A stretch of 22,716 nucleotides of DNA from Bacillota bacterium (GCA_009786175.1 WQTQ01000209.1:1-22716); one strand, 5' to 3'; positions 7,149 through 14,022 are shown, counted from the stretch's first letter. A program made the numbers and translations. Notes: generated from the sequence alone by a model not told the origin.

Positions 7149-7382
7149 ATGGAATTTGAAAAAATTAGAGACGTTATCGCAGAACAAATGGGCATTGCTA
7201 AAGACAGCATTACCCCGGAAACAAATTTTCAGAAGGATTTAAACGCAGACTCACTTGACCTTTTCCAAATCATTTCCGAGTTGGAAGATATTTTTGGCAT
7301 GGAGTTTGACAGCGATGACGCTGAGAAAATCGTAACCGTAGGTGACGCCGCCCAATATGTACAGAAAGCTTTGGGTGTATGA
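7149..7382 (+). CDS. acpP: acyl carrier protein
   Basis: This small acidic protein (77 aa) carries growing acyl chains on a 4'-phosphopantetheine arm attached to S35 in the motif LNADSLDLFQII, which matches the universal DSL site. It has the expected helical bundle pattern and acidic helix II (ELEDIFGMEFDSDD). AAAGGA lies about eleven bases upstream of the ATG. It lies between plsX and rnc; PlsX uses acyl-ACP as its substrate, so the linkage makes functional sense. It ends six bases before rnc. Confidence 0.97.
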   Translation: MEFEKIRDVIAEQMGIAKDSITPETNFQKDLNADSLDLFQIISELEDIFGMEFDSDDAEKIVTVGDAAQYVQKALGV

Positions 7383-7388
7383 TAATTT

Positions 7389-8081
7389 ATGAGTGACGCA
7401 TTACAAACACAGCTAAGTTACGATTTTAAGCGCACAGCCTTATTAAGGCAGGCGGTAACACATTCATCTTTTGTCCATGAACAAGGGCTTGCGGCAGATG
7501 AATCTAACGAGCGGCTGGAATTTTTGGGGGACGCGGTCCTTGAACTTTGTATAAGTGATTTATTATACCACAGGTACCCGGGTCTTACGGAAGGCCAACT
7601 TACACAGCGCAGGGCAAACCTTGTTTGCGAGCCGACTTTGGCGGCAATTGCCCGCCACTTAAAGCTTGGTGACTACTTGCTGCTTGGCCAAGGGGAAGCC
7701 AGGGAAAAAGGACGCGAAAAAGATTCCATCCTGTCCGATGCTTTGGAATCTGTATTTGGGGCAATTTATTTAGACGGCGGCATAGATGCTGTGCGAAACA
7801 TAGTGTTTACAATATTCGGTCCCATAGCAGAAAAAGCCCTGAAACAAGAAAAGGACAGCAAGTCTACATTGCAGGAATTACTGCAAAAAAACAGCCGGGA
7901 AACGGCTGCATACGAAATAGTTGACGAAACAGGCCCACCCCACCAAAGGGAATTTACTGCGATTGTGTCCCACAAGGGCAAAATACTTGGCAGGGGCAAG
8001 GGCAAAAGTAAAAAAGAAGCGGAACAAAGTGCCGCTTCGGTTGCGTTAAAAAAGTTACAGGGGAACTCTACGGGGAAATAA
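7389..8081 (+). CDS. rnc: ribonuclease III
   Basis: RNase III cuts double-stranded RNA during rRNA maturation and mRNA decay. The catalytic domain has the signature NERLEFLGDAVLE at residues 40-52, giving the metal and catalytic residues E41, E44, D48, D117 and E120 (SILSDALESVFGAI). The C-terminal double-stranded RNA-binding domain covers about 155-226 (TLQELLQKNS, EFTAIVSHKGKILGRGKGKSKKEAEQSAA). The length of 230 aa is typical. Its ribosome site is weak and it starts six bases after acpP, suggesting coupled translation. In most Firmicutes smc follows rnc; here a convergent HAD gene overlaps the rnc 3' end by 14 bases. Confidence 0.97.
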   Translation: MSDALQTQLSYDFKRTALLRQAVTHSSFVHEQGLAADESNERLEFLGDAVLELCISDLLYHRYPGLTEGQLTQRRANLVCEPTLAAIARHLKLGDYLLLGQGEAREKGREKDSILSDALESVFGAIYLDGGIDAVRNIVFTIFGPIAEKALKQEKDSKSTLQELLQKNSRETAAYEIVDETGPPHQREFTAIVSHKGKILGRGKGKSKKEAEQSAASVALKKLQGNSTGK

Positions 8082-8736
8082 GCGCGGCTACTTCGTGCAA
8101 GTCTTTGCACACCATGTTGGCCATTCTGCATGTATCTTCGGAAGGCGGCAGCAAATCCGGTATTACAATAACCTGCATACCCGCCCGGTATCCGCCTTCC
8201 GTACCTGCGGCAGAGTCTTCCAGCACCAGGCACTTTTCCGGCGCGACACCGCAAAAACTTGCGGCCTTCAGAAATATATCCGGGTTTGGCTTGCTTTCGG
8301 CAACTTCATCCCCGCCAACTATAACATCAAAACGATGGTCGATATTCGCCAGTCTTAATTTACGCGTGGCCCGTTCCTTAGCTGTGGACGTGGCTACGCA
8401 TTTTTTTATGCCCAGTTCTTCCAATTTATCCAACAGCTCTAAAAGCCCCGCTTTCATTGGCACACCATGGATTGCTATATACTCGTCCATATAAGCGTAG
8501 GAAACATCGTAGCCCTTATCAAAATCGAACTCCGGCATTAGTTCGTATGCTATTTGCTTACAGCTTTCTGTATTAGTGCCTATCATTTTGTGAAAAGTCT
8601 CCAGAAACAACTCCCGCGATACGTGAGGCACCTGTTGTTGTACAGCAACTTCCCAGCCCTTAATAGAAAGCATTTCTGTATCCAGCATTGTACCGTCCAT
8701 ATCGAAAATTACCAACTCAGGTGTTTTAATTGACAT
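8068..8736 (-). CDS. HAD-superfamily hydrolase, beta-phosphoglucomutase-like
   Basis: The four HAD motifs are present: I, IFDMDGT with nucleophile D12 and acid D14; II, VATST; III, lysine in ESKPNPD; IV, VLEDSAAG. A helical cap (about residues 18-85) between motifs I and II places it in subclass IA with beta-phosphoglucomutase and phosphoglycolate phosphatase types. The substrate is probably a small phosphate ester but cannot be set from sequence. AAAGGAG lies eight bases before the ATG. It is the last gene downstream of the hydrogenase-maturation genes and is separated from the DUF1294 gene by a long perfect inverted repeat. Its last 14 bases overlap the convergent rnc gene, so the two messages are complementary there. 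Confidence 0.92.
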   Translation of the reverse strand: MSIKTPELVIFDMDGTMLDTEMLSIKGWEVAVQQQVPHVSRELFLETFHKMIGTNTESCKQIAYELMPEFDFDKGYDVSYAYMDEYIAIHGVPMKAGLLELLDKLEELGIKKCVATSTAKERATRKLRLANIDHRFDVIVGGDEVAESKPNPDIFLKAASFCGVAPEKCLVLEDSAAGTEGGYRAGMQVIVIPDLLPPSEDTCRMANMVCKDLHEVAALISP

Positions 8737-8769
8737 TGTGACGCTCCTTTTATACTTGAATCCCGCCCC

Positions 8770-8836
8770 GAAAACGGTAGTTGTTCTTACGCTCCGAATT
8801 GCTTCGCAATAGTTGCTTAGAACAACTACCGTTTTC
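8770..8836. repeat. 18-bp perfect inverted repeat with nested hairpin
   Basis: GAAAACGGTAGTTGTTCT (8770-8787) and its exact complement (8819-8836) flank a 31-base loop that contains a second small stem, ATTGC/GCAAT (8798-8802, 8806-8810). The outer arm ends exactly on the stop codon of the DUF1294 gene. On the minus strand the stem is followed by G-rich sequence, not a T tract, so it is not a standard terminator. A MITE-like element or an RNase III processing stem are both possible. Confidence 0.8.
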
Positions 8837-9114
8837 TAAAGCCATACCAACGCCGCAATAACGGCGATGTTTAGTACTAATGCCAGCGGTACGGACACTG
8901 TAAATTTCATTTTTTGGGTTTTGTGGCGCAGTATTCTCATGCCTAAAAACGCGCCAATGCCGCCCATTAGGAAAGCGCAAAGGATTAGAGTTGATTCGCT
9001 AATGCGCCACTTGCTTTTTTCAGCTTTGCGTTTGTCTATTGCGTATAAGGCAAACACGATGATGTTCCAGATTGCGAAAGCCGCGGCTGCCGCGATAATT
9101 ACTGTAGGGTTCAT
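8836..9114 (-). CDS. DUF1294 small membrane protein
   Basis: The product (92 aa) has an N-terminal membrane helix (VIIAAAAAFAIWNIIVFALY), then the DUF1294 hallmark AIDKRKAEKSKWRISESTLI, a second hydrophobic segment (LILCAFLMGGIGAFLGMRIL), the basic RHKTQKMKF, and a third (VPLALVLNIAVIAALVWL). Its function is unknown in the family. AGGAG lies nine bases before the ATG, and the gene begins three bases after the hydF stop, so it is part of the same transcript. This position may be a chance operon partner rather than a maturation factor. Its stop lies inside the long inverted repeat that follows. Confidence 0.88.
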   Translation of the reverse strand: MNPTVIIAAAAAFAIWNIIVFALYAIDKRKAEKSKWRISESTLILCAFLMGGIGAFLGMRILRHKTQKMKFTVSVPLALVLNIAVIAALVWL

Positions 9115-9117
9115 TAA

Positions 9118-10299
9118 TTATTCTCCTATATTCAGGGGTGCGATACACCTCTGTAAAATGCCTTGCATATGACTGATGGCAACACCGTAGTTTGTCATCG
9201 GTATATTTTGCTGCTGTGCGGCGCGCCCGCGGTACTGCATTTCCCGGGCGTTTAACATGCACCCGCCGCAGTGGATGATAAGCTTGTACTTTGTCAAATC
9301 GTCCGGGAAATCTTCACCGGATGAAAAGGTATATGCCGGTTTCGCGCCTGTGCGGGCTTCTATCCAGCGGGGTATTTTTACGGTGCCTATATCGTCGCAC
9401 TGCCTGTGGTGGGTGCAGCCTTCGGATATTAAAATAAGGTCGCCGTTTTGGATTGTATCAATTACAAGCGCGCCTTGCACGGCTTGCTGCAGCACACCCT
9501 TGTACCGGGCCATAAGTATGGAAAAGGATGTAAGCCCTACGCTTTGAGGGGTTATTTCCGACACGGGCCCAAAAACCTGACTGTCGGTAATTACAAGCTT
9601 TGGCGGGTGTTTAAGCGTTACTAAAGTAGCCGGTAAATCTGCTACTTGTGTAATTATTGGGATGGCACGCGCTTCCAGTATATCACGAATCACTTGCTGC
9701 TGGGGTAAAATCAATCTGCCCTTTGGCGCAGACTCGTCCATCTGCACCACAAGCACCACTGCATCGCCGGGCTGCAGCAGGTCTGCCACCAGTTGACGGG
9801 GATTAGCCTCTGCAGTGCAGGTTTGGGCAATTTCTTCTTTTAAGGCGTGTACATTTTCCCCGGTTAAGGCGTTGACACAAGGGGATTCCGGATCAAACCC
9901 TGAACCACAGGAGCCGGATTTATTGTATACAACTAAATATTGTACGCCGGTTTCTACAAACAGGTTTAATAATTCCCGGTCGTCATCTGTCATTTCTTCG
10001 CCTACGCCAATTATCAGTATGGCAAAGTCTGTTTTGCGCAAGATATTACGGGCTTTTTTTATCCGCTGCGCCCCAAGCTGGCCCTCGTCGTCAATGCCCG
10101 GGGTGTCTACGAGTACAACAGGCCCTATGGGCAACAGTTCCATGGTTTTGTAAACCGGGTCTGTTGTTGTGCCCTTTGTGGGCGAAACAATGGCAATTTC
10201 CTGCCCGGTAATGGCGTTTAGCAAGCTGGATTTACCGGCGTTGCGCCTGCCAAAAATGCCTATGTGCAGCCGCTCGCCCCGGGGTGCTTTATTTATCAT
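9118..10299 (-). CDS. hydF: [FeFe]-hydrogenase maturation GTPase HydF
   Basis: HydF is the scaffold on which the 2Fe subcluster of the H-cluster is built before transfer to HydA. The GTPase domain shows the P-loop GRRNAGKSS, the G2 threonine region KGTTTDPV and G3 VDTPGIDDEG. The usual NKxD base-recognition motif is replaced by VYNKSGSC, which is odd. The C-terminal [4Fe-4S] site has the family pattern: EGCTHHRQCDDIG then HCGGCMLNAREM. The ATG at 10299 (393 aa) has AAGGAG nine bases upstream; an in-frame TTG six bases earlier is too close to that site. It starts two bases after the hydG stop. Confidence 0.95.
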   Translation of the reverse strand: MINKAPRGERLHIGIFGRRNAGKSSLLNAITGQEIAIVSPTKGTTTDPVYKTMELLPIGPVVLVDTPGIDDEGQLGAQRIKKARNILRKTDFAILIIGVGEEMTDDDRELLNLFVETGVQYLVVYNKSGSCGSGFDPESPCVNALTGENVHALKEEIAQTCTAEANPRQLVADLLQPGDAVVLVVQMDESAPKGRLILPQQQVIRDILEARAIPIITQVADLPATLVTLKHPPKLVITDSQVFGPVSEITPQSVGLTSFSILMARYKGVLQQAVQGALVIDTIQNGDLILISEGCTHHRQCDDIGTVKIPRWIEARTGAKPAYTFSSGEDFPDDLTKYKLIIHCGGCMLNAREMQYRGRAAQQQNIPMTNYGVAISHMQGILQRCIAPLNIGE

Positions 10300-10301
10300 T
10301 G

Positions 10302-11612
10302 TCAATCTCTCCTTCCGGCAGTTGCAGTATTTATCAGGCTTTCGCCAAGTTTTTGGGTATCGCTGTTCGCATAGTCCTTTAAATATTCCCGCAATGTTTT
10401 TATAGCGTTTGGGTTGCAGTAATTTTGTATTTGTCCGGATTTACACAGTTCCATAAAATGCTCCCCTACCCGTCCTTCCTTGTAGCAGGCGGTGCAAAAA
10501 CTGGGGATGTGTCCGCTTTCCATCAGCCAGTATACAACTTCCTCTAAAGTGCGGTTGTCGCTGGTTGCAAATTGGCGGGTTTCGGCTTCTTCCTGTTCGT
10601 ACCCGCCAACGCTTGTACGGGAACCACCGCTTATTTGCGTTACACCAATATCCAGCAAGGCCTTGCGGCATTGCTCATTTTCCCGTGTGGACACGATTAT
10701 ACCTGTGTACGGCACGCTTACCCGAAGGCAGGCGATAATTCTTGCAAACGCGGCATCGTCAACTTCATTAAACCTGCGGATACGGGGCACACTTATGGTG
10801 TGAGGCCCGACACCGTATACGGCTTCCAGGTGTTCCGCATGCATTAACATGGCGGCAAACTCGTAACGGTAGTCTGCCAGGCCAAACAGGACGCCTATTC
10901 CCACATCGTCCAAGCCGCCTTCCATTGCCCGGTCCATAGCTTCCGTGTGCCAATTGTAGCAGGATTTTGGCCCCGTTGGGTGGAATTTTTCATAAGTCCC
11001 CCGGTGGTAAGTTTCCTGAAACAAAATGTATGTGCCGATATTAGCGTTGCTAAGCTTTTTATAGTCTTCTACGGTGGCTGCGGCGAGGTTTACGTTTATT
11101 CGCCGTATCGCGCCGTTTTTATGCTTTATGCCGTAAATAGTTTCGATAGATTCTAAAATGTACTCAATGGACGCGTGGGTTGGGTGTTCGCCCGCTTCTA
11201 TTACAAGCCGTTTGTGGCCCATATCCTGCAAGGCGATAACCTCACGCTTTATATCGTCTTGGGAAAGTTTTTTCCGCGTCATTTTTTCATTGGACGCGCG
11301 GTACGGGCAGTAAACGCAGCCGTTTACGCAGTAATTTGAAAGGTACAACGGCGCGAATAATACAATCCTGCGGCCGTAAAGGTCCTGTTTAATTTGACGT
11401 GCAAGGGTGAAGACTTCCGTTTCTTGCCCCGCTGTTAGTAAAAGCGTCGCTTCCCGGTGGTTAAGCCCCTTTTTGTCCCTTGCCTTTTGCATTATTTCAT
11501 TTATTAGCCCGTGATTACTTGCATTTTCCTCTGCCCAGGCCAAAGTAGCTATAATCTCATCGTGGTTGATAAAATCCGCGGCATTTTTTGATTTCACATC
11601 ATATGGCAACAT
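10302..11612 (-). CDS. hydG: [FeFe]-hydrogenase maturation radical SAM tyrosine lyase HydG
   Basis: HydG splits tyrosine into p-cresol, CO and cyanide and delivers an Fe(CO)2CN unit for the H-cluster. The radical SAM motif is C-x3-C-x2-C (YCVNGCVYCPY, cysteines near residues 95, 99 and 102 from this start). The C-terminus has the HydG-specific second cluster motif C-x2-C-x22-C (CTACYKEGRVGEHF onward). These two motifs separate it from the related ThiH. The ATG at 11612 has AGGGGGG just upstream; a longer in-frame start at 11645 would overlap hydE by 47 bases and lacks such support. With this start the overlap with hydE is 14 bases. It is 436 aa, slightly shorter than many HydG proteins. Confidence 0.96.
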   Translation of the reverse strand: MLPYDVKSKNAADFINHDEIIATLAWAEENASNHGLINEIMQKARDKKGLNHREATLLLTAGQETEVFTLARQIKQDLYGRRIVLFAPLYLSNYCVNGCVYCPYRASNEKMTRKKLSQDDIKREVIALQDMGHKRLVIEAGEHPTHASIEYILESIETIYGIKHKNGAIRRINVNLAAATVEDYKKLSNANIGTYILFQETYHRGTYEKFHPTGPKSCYNWHTEAMDRAMEGGLDDVGIGVLFGLADYRYEFAAMLMHAEHLEAVYGVGPHTISVPRIRRFNEVDDAAFARIIACLRVSVPYTGIIVSTRENEQCRKALLDIGVTQISGGSRTSVGGYEQEEAETRQFATSDNRTLEEVVYWLMESGHIPSFCTACYKEGRVGEHFMELCKSGQIQNYCNPNAIKTLREYLKDYANSDTQKLGESLINTATAGRRD

Positions 11613-12633
11613 AATCCCCCCTTGCGGTAATAACTTCATAGCCAATGACTTGCATTTGTTTGTCTATTTTTTCCCTTGCATTTTGCGGCTCGTCTTCCGT
11701 ACCAATTTTACTGTCGTACAACAGATATTTTTTTCGTGTATCCACCGGCGACAAGTTTGGCATTACTACATTTGCCCCGGCCAAAATCCCCATTTCCCGC
11801 CCTTTTTCGTGAATACTGCCAAGGGCTGTTGTGGCAGGAAGCAGTAGGTTGGGCTTCATAAGGCGTAAAATGGCCAGCGCGTTTAATGTCAAGTTTAAAC
11901 CGCCTGCCTGCTCGTTGGCAAAAGGCGTGGCACTGTGGGGTATAAACGGCCCAATCCCCACCATGGCAGGGTCCAGCTCTTTGATAAACAGAAAATCTTC
12001 CACAATATTGTCCGGTGTCTGCCCCGGGGAGCCAATCAAAAACCCACAGCCTACCTGAAAGCCTATTTCTTTCAAATCACGCAAGCATTTTTTGCGGTTT
12101 TCCGGTGACATATTTGCCGGGTGAAGAGAGTTGTAATGGTGAATATTCGCTGTTTCGTGCCGCAGTAAATATCTGTCTGCCCCGGCGTCAAACAGGCGTT
12201 GGAAGCTTTCCCGGCTGCGCTCCCCTACGGAAAGTGTAATTGCGCAATCCGGATAAGTTTCGCGGATATTACCGATTATTTCGGTTAGTCTGTCATCTGT
12301 ATAATAGTCGTCCTCGCCGCCTTGCAGCACAAAAGTGCGAAAACCCATACCGTACCCGGTTTGGCAGCATTCCATAATTTGCTCCATGCTAAGGCGGTAC
12401 CGCTGCACACCGGTATTTCCGCTGCGCAGCCCACAATAATAACAGTTATGTTTACAGTAATTTGTAAATTCTACTAGCCCGCGTATAAAAATCTTTTTAC
12501 CGTAAACTCGCTGCTGCGCTTCTCTCGCCCGTTGGTGCAGATATGAGTTTTCACATTCTGCGGATAAAAGTTCTTTAAACTCCTCCGCAGAAAGCACACG
12601 GTTCTGCGCCAATTTATCTACAAGTTCCCTCAC
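11599..12633 (-). CDS. hydE: [FeFe]-hydrogenase maturation radical SAM protein HydE
   Basis: HydE is a radical SAM enzyme that acts on the HydG product, an Fe(CO)2(CN)-cysteine complex, on the path to the 2Fe subcluster. The motif C60-x3-C64-x2-C67 (NYCKHNCYYCGLR) binds the SAM cluster. VLQGGEDDYYTDD and GERSRESFQRLFDAGADRYLLRHET match the BioB/HydE fold, and FLIGSPGQTPDNIVEDF is typical for HydE. The length (344 aa) is normal. The start is GTG and overlaps the stop of the preceding gene as GTGA, indicating translational coupling. No second [4Fe-4S] site was checked for; it is non-essential in known homologues. Confidence 0.95.
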   Translation of the reverse strand: MRELVDKLAQNRVLSAEEFKELLSAECENSYLHQRAREAQQRVYGKKIFIRGLVEFTNYCKHNCYYCGLRSGNTGVQRYRLSMEQIMECCQTGYGMGFRTFVLQGGEDDYYTDDRLTEIIGNIRETYPDCAITLSVGERSRESFQRLFDAGADRYLLRHETANIHHYNSLHPANMSPENRKKCLRDLKEIGFQVGCGFLIGSPGQTPDNIVEDFLFIKELDPAMVGIGPFIPHSATPFANEQAGGLNLTLNALAILRLMKPNLLLPATTALGSIHEKGREMGILAGANVVMPNLSPVDTRKKYLLYDSKIGTEDEPQNAREKIDKQMQVIGYEVITARGDYVAI

Positions 12634-12872
12634 TTTGAATACACCGCCTTTGCGTTTACGCCGCTTAGGCGGCCAATTTTGCCCGACAGCGCGCTTATAA
12701 CATCGTGCGGCGCGTCCACAACTATGCTGATTATATTTATCATCCGCTGGCGGTACGGCAGCCCCATGCGCCCGATAATGTACGGTGCGTATTCGTGCAA
12801 AATATTGTTTACAGCCGTCGCGCTTTCAATGTCTTCTACAATAATCGCGATTACGGCAACTCTTGTTTCCAT
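12630..12872 (-). CDS. TM1266-type iron-only hydrogenase system putative regulator
   Basis: This small protein (80 aa) begins METRVAVIAIIVEDIESATAVN and has the ACT/NikR-like alternating strand-helix pattern (INIISIVVDAPHDVISALSGKIG) of the TM1266 family, which commonly precedes hyd maturation genes and is annotated as a putative regulator. Direct evidence of regulation is limited. AGGAG lies about eight bases before the ATG. It is the first gene of the operon running through hydE, hydG and hydF. A CAACYGGT inverted repeat lies 44-70 bases upstream of its start and could be a regulatory site. Confidence 0.88.
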   Translation of the reverse strand: METRVAVIAIIVEDIESATAVNNILHEYAPYIIGRMGLPYRQRMINIISIVVDAPHDVISALSGKIGRLSGVNAKAVYSK

Positions 12873-12915
12873 GTGTATTCTCCTGTCTGTATTTGATTTT
12901 TATTTTTGAATTTTT

Positions 12916-12942
12916 CAACCGGTCGGATTTTCTTACCAGTTG
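12916..12942. promoter_or_regulatory. CAACYGGT inverted repeat upstream of the hyd operon
   Basis: CAACCGGT (12916-12923) and ACCAGTTG (12935-12942) pair with one mismatch across an 11-base spacer, preceded by TTTTT. A closely related perfect version lies at 14023-14059. Its placement between a terminator and the first hyd-operon gene suggests an operator. Which protein binds is unknown. Confidence 0.45.
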
Positions 12943-12969
12943 ATAAAGCTGTACGATTACATAAAGGGC

Positions 12970-13003
12970 AAAAAAATATGCGCCCGTAATTTTAGGCGCA
13001 CAT
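12970..13003 (-). terminator. intrinsic terminator (minus strand) between the small-gene islet and the hyd operon
   Basis: On the minus strand ATGTGCGCC (13003-12995) pairs with GGCGCATAT (12984-12976) around a 10-base loop, followed by a run of T (12976-12970). It may simply end the small-gene operon. However, TATAAT with an upstream TG (minus strand, 13115-13110) could start RNA about 100 bases before the hairpin, which would make it an attenuator in a hyd-operon leader. Confidence 0.8.
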
Positions 13004-13119
13004 TGTCTAAAAAGCTCCCGGTTGTACAGGGCTTTAAGTTTTAGATATTTGCACCTTTTGCCTCGAGTTGTGTGTAACAAGTCTTGGCCTTAGGAGTGGG
13101 TTTGGGGTTATTATAACAC

Positions 13120-13320
13120 TTATTTGTGTAGTTGTCTTCTTATTTCGCTTGATGGCGTAATACGGCCTTCACTTAAATCGGCCAGCCCTTTTTCCATCTC
13201 AATATTAAACTGTGATTCCGACAGTGTAGCATAATTAAGCGGATCTTTTTTGGGTATCTTTACTTCAAACGGGATTTCATTTTGCAGTACAATTTGGTGT
13301 AGCGTTTTCACATTTGCCAT
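13120..13320 (-). CDS. orphan RelB/DinJ-type antitoxin-like protein, probably N-terminally shortened
   Basis: The C-terminal half (ATLSESQFNIEMEKGLADLS, then EGRITPSSEIRRQL) resembles the toxin-neutralising tail of RelB-type antitoxins, and NEIPFEVKIP resembles the segment just after their ribbon-helix-helix domain. The expected first strand and helix of that DNA-binding domain are absent before MANVKTLHQIVLQ. The ATG at 13320 has AGAGG six bases upstream and yields 66 aa. In the same frame a longer reading to 13398 exists, but its ribosome site is too close to that ATG. No RelE-type toxin gene was found on either side, so the gene is an orphan. It is either a decayed remnant or a reduced antitoxin. 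The assignment rests on short similarity and is moderate. Confidence 0.55.
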   Translation of the reverse strand: MANVKTLHQIVLQNEIPFEVKIPKKDPLNYATLSESQFNIEMEKGLADLSEGRITPSSEIRRQLHK

Positions 13321-13328
13321 TAGAACCT

Positions 13329-13394
13329 CTAATCTACTCTGTATATTGGAGTACTTATGTTGAAATCCCAAACATTGACATCTCGGATATTCAT
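13329..13394 (-). CDS. possible 21-residue leader ORF
   Basis: The best ribosome site of the islet, AAGGAGGG (13407-13400), sits five bases before an ATG at 13394 that opens a reading frame of only 21 codons (MNIRDVNVWDF...), ending with TAG at 13329, eight bases before the antitoxin-like ATG. It may be a leader peptide coupling translation, or the broken start of the antitoxin gene. No similarity is recognised. Confidence 0.25.
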   Translation of the reverse strand: MNIRDVNVWDFNISTPIYRVD

Positions 13395-13411
13395 ACATAC
13401 CCTCCTTGCCC

Positions 13412-13582
13412 TTATCGCTCTATTATATAATCGCCTTTCAGATAAGCTTCGTAGTTTGCGCAATTCTTATAATTATTTAAATTGCAGCAATAATCATTTT
13501 TGCAACTACCACTTCTGTCTGCGTCAGAGTCCCAAGGAACTACTTTGCATTTGTTTGTATTGTAATCGTAAAATGGACACAT
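13412..13582 (-). CDS. 56-residue six-cysteine protein of unknown function
   Basis: I found this frame by translating the gap between neighbouring genes. The product starts MCPFYDYNTNKCKVVPW and contains cysteines at 2, 12, 27, 32, 33 and 41, ending CANYEAYLKGDYIIER. The spacing of CP(F/Y)Y...KCK...YCC...YKNCANYE resembles small cysteine-cluster proteins that may bind zinc or an iron-sulfur cluster. That comparison is from memory. No clear ribosome site precedes the ATG, but it begins 35 bases after the upstream small gene stops and ends 17 bases before the next ORF, on the same strand. No signal peptide is present. The function is unknown. Confidence 0.55.
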   Translation of the reverse strand: MCPFYDYNTNKCKVVPWDSDADRSGSCKNDYCCNLNNYKNCANYEAYLKGDYIIER

Positions 13583-13617
13583 GGGACTATATTATTTTAC
13601 CAATTAAACTAAGACTC

Positions 13618-13860
13618 TCAAAAGTTATAGCCTGCTACACTAAATAGCAACAACTTACACTTAGCACAAACGTCACCTTCTTTTGCATAAAGTCCAAGTG
13701 CAGTATTACCGAAAATATGACCCATAGGGCTTTGATATCCACGGGAGTCTAGAAATTCTTCAAGCGTATTACTTTGACTTCCGTTACTCATACTATGTCG
13801 CGCTTTACGACATGAGGTACAAAAATCATATTTTGACAATTTTGTTGTTGGGCTTGACAT
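13618..13860 (-). CDS. small two-CxxC (zinc-ribbon-like) protein of unknown function
   Basis: The 80-residue product has C14-x2-C17 (FCTSCRKARH) and C65-x2-C68 (DVCAKCK), which could bind one zinc, with a glycine-rich middle (RGYQSPMGHIFGNTALGLYA). The ATG at 13860 has GGAAGGAAG at 13876-13868, at a good distance; a longer start at 13881 lies upstream of that site and is less likely. It is the first gene of the small-gene operon on the minus strand. I do not recognise the family. Composition is more AT-rich than the flanking genes, consistent with acquisition by transfer. Confidence 0.6.
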   Translation of the reverse strand: MSSPTTKLSKYDFCTSCRKARHSMSNGSQSNTLEEFLDSRGYQSPMGHIFGNTALGLYAKEGDVCAKCKLLLFSVAGYNF

Positions 13861-14022
13861 ATGGCATCTTCCTTCCGACATAATAAATAAAATTTGATAT
13901 ATCTAAGATTTTGTCCTACTAAACGGAACGTCAACATATTCTTTTTGTAATTTGCTATGGCATCAATATTGCCACACATTTGCGTAAATTGCAATACAAA
14001 AACGATTAAACGAATAAATATT

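Noticed and set aside
12826..13080. 84-codon minus-strand ORF upstream of the TM1266-type gene
   Set aside because: It runs through the terminator hairpin and T tract and overlaps the start of the TM1266-type gene; no ribosome site.
13321..13330. AGAGGTTCTA on the minus strand as the start of a preQ1 riboswitch
   Set aside because: The rest of the preQ1-I aptamer (C-rich loop pairing and A-rich tail) is missing; the match is the ribosome site of the antitoxin-like gene.
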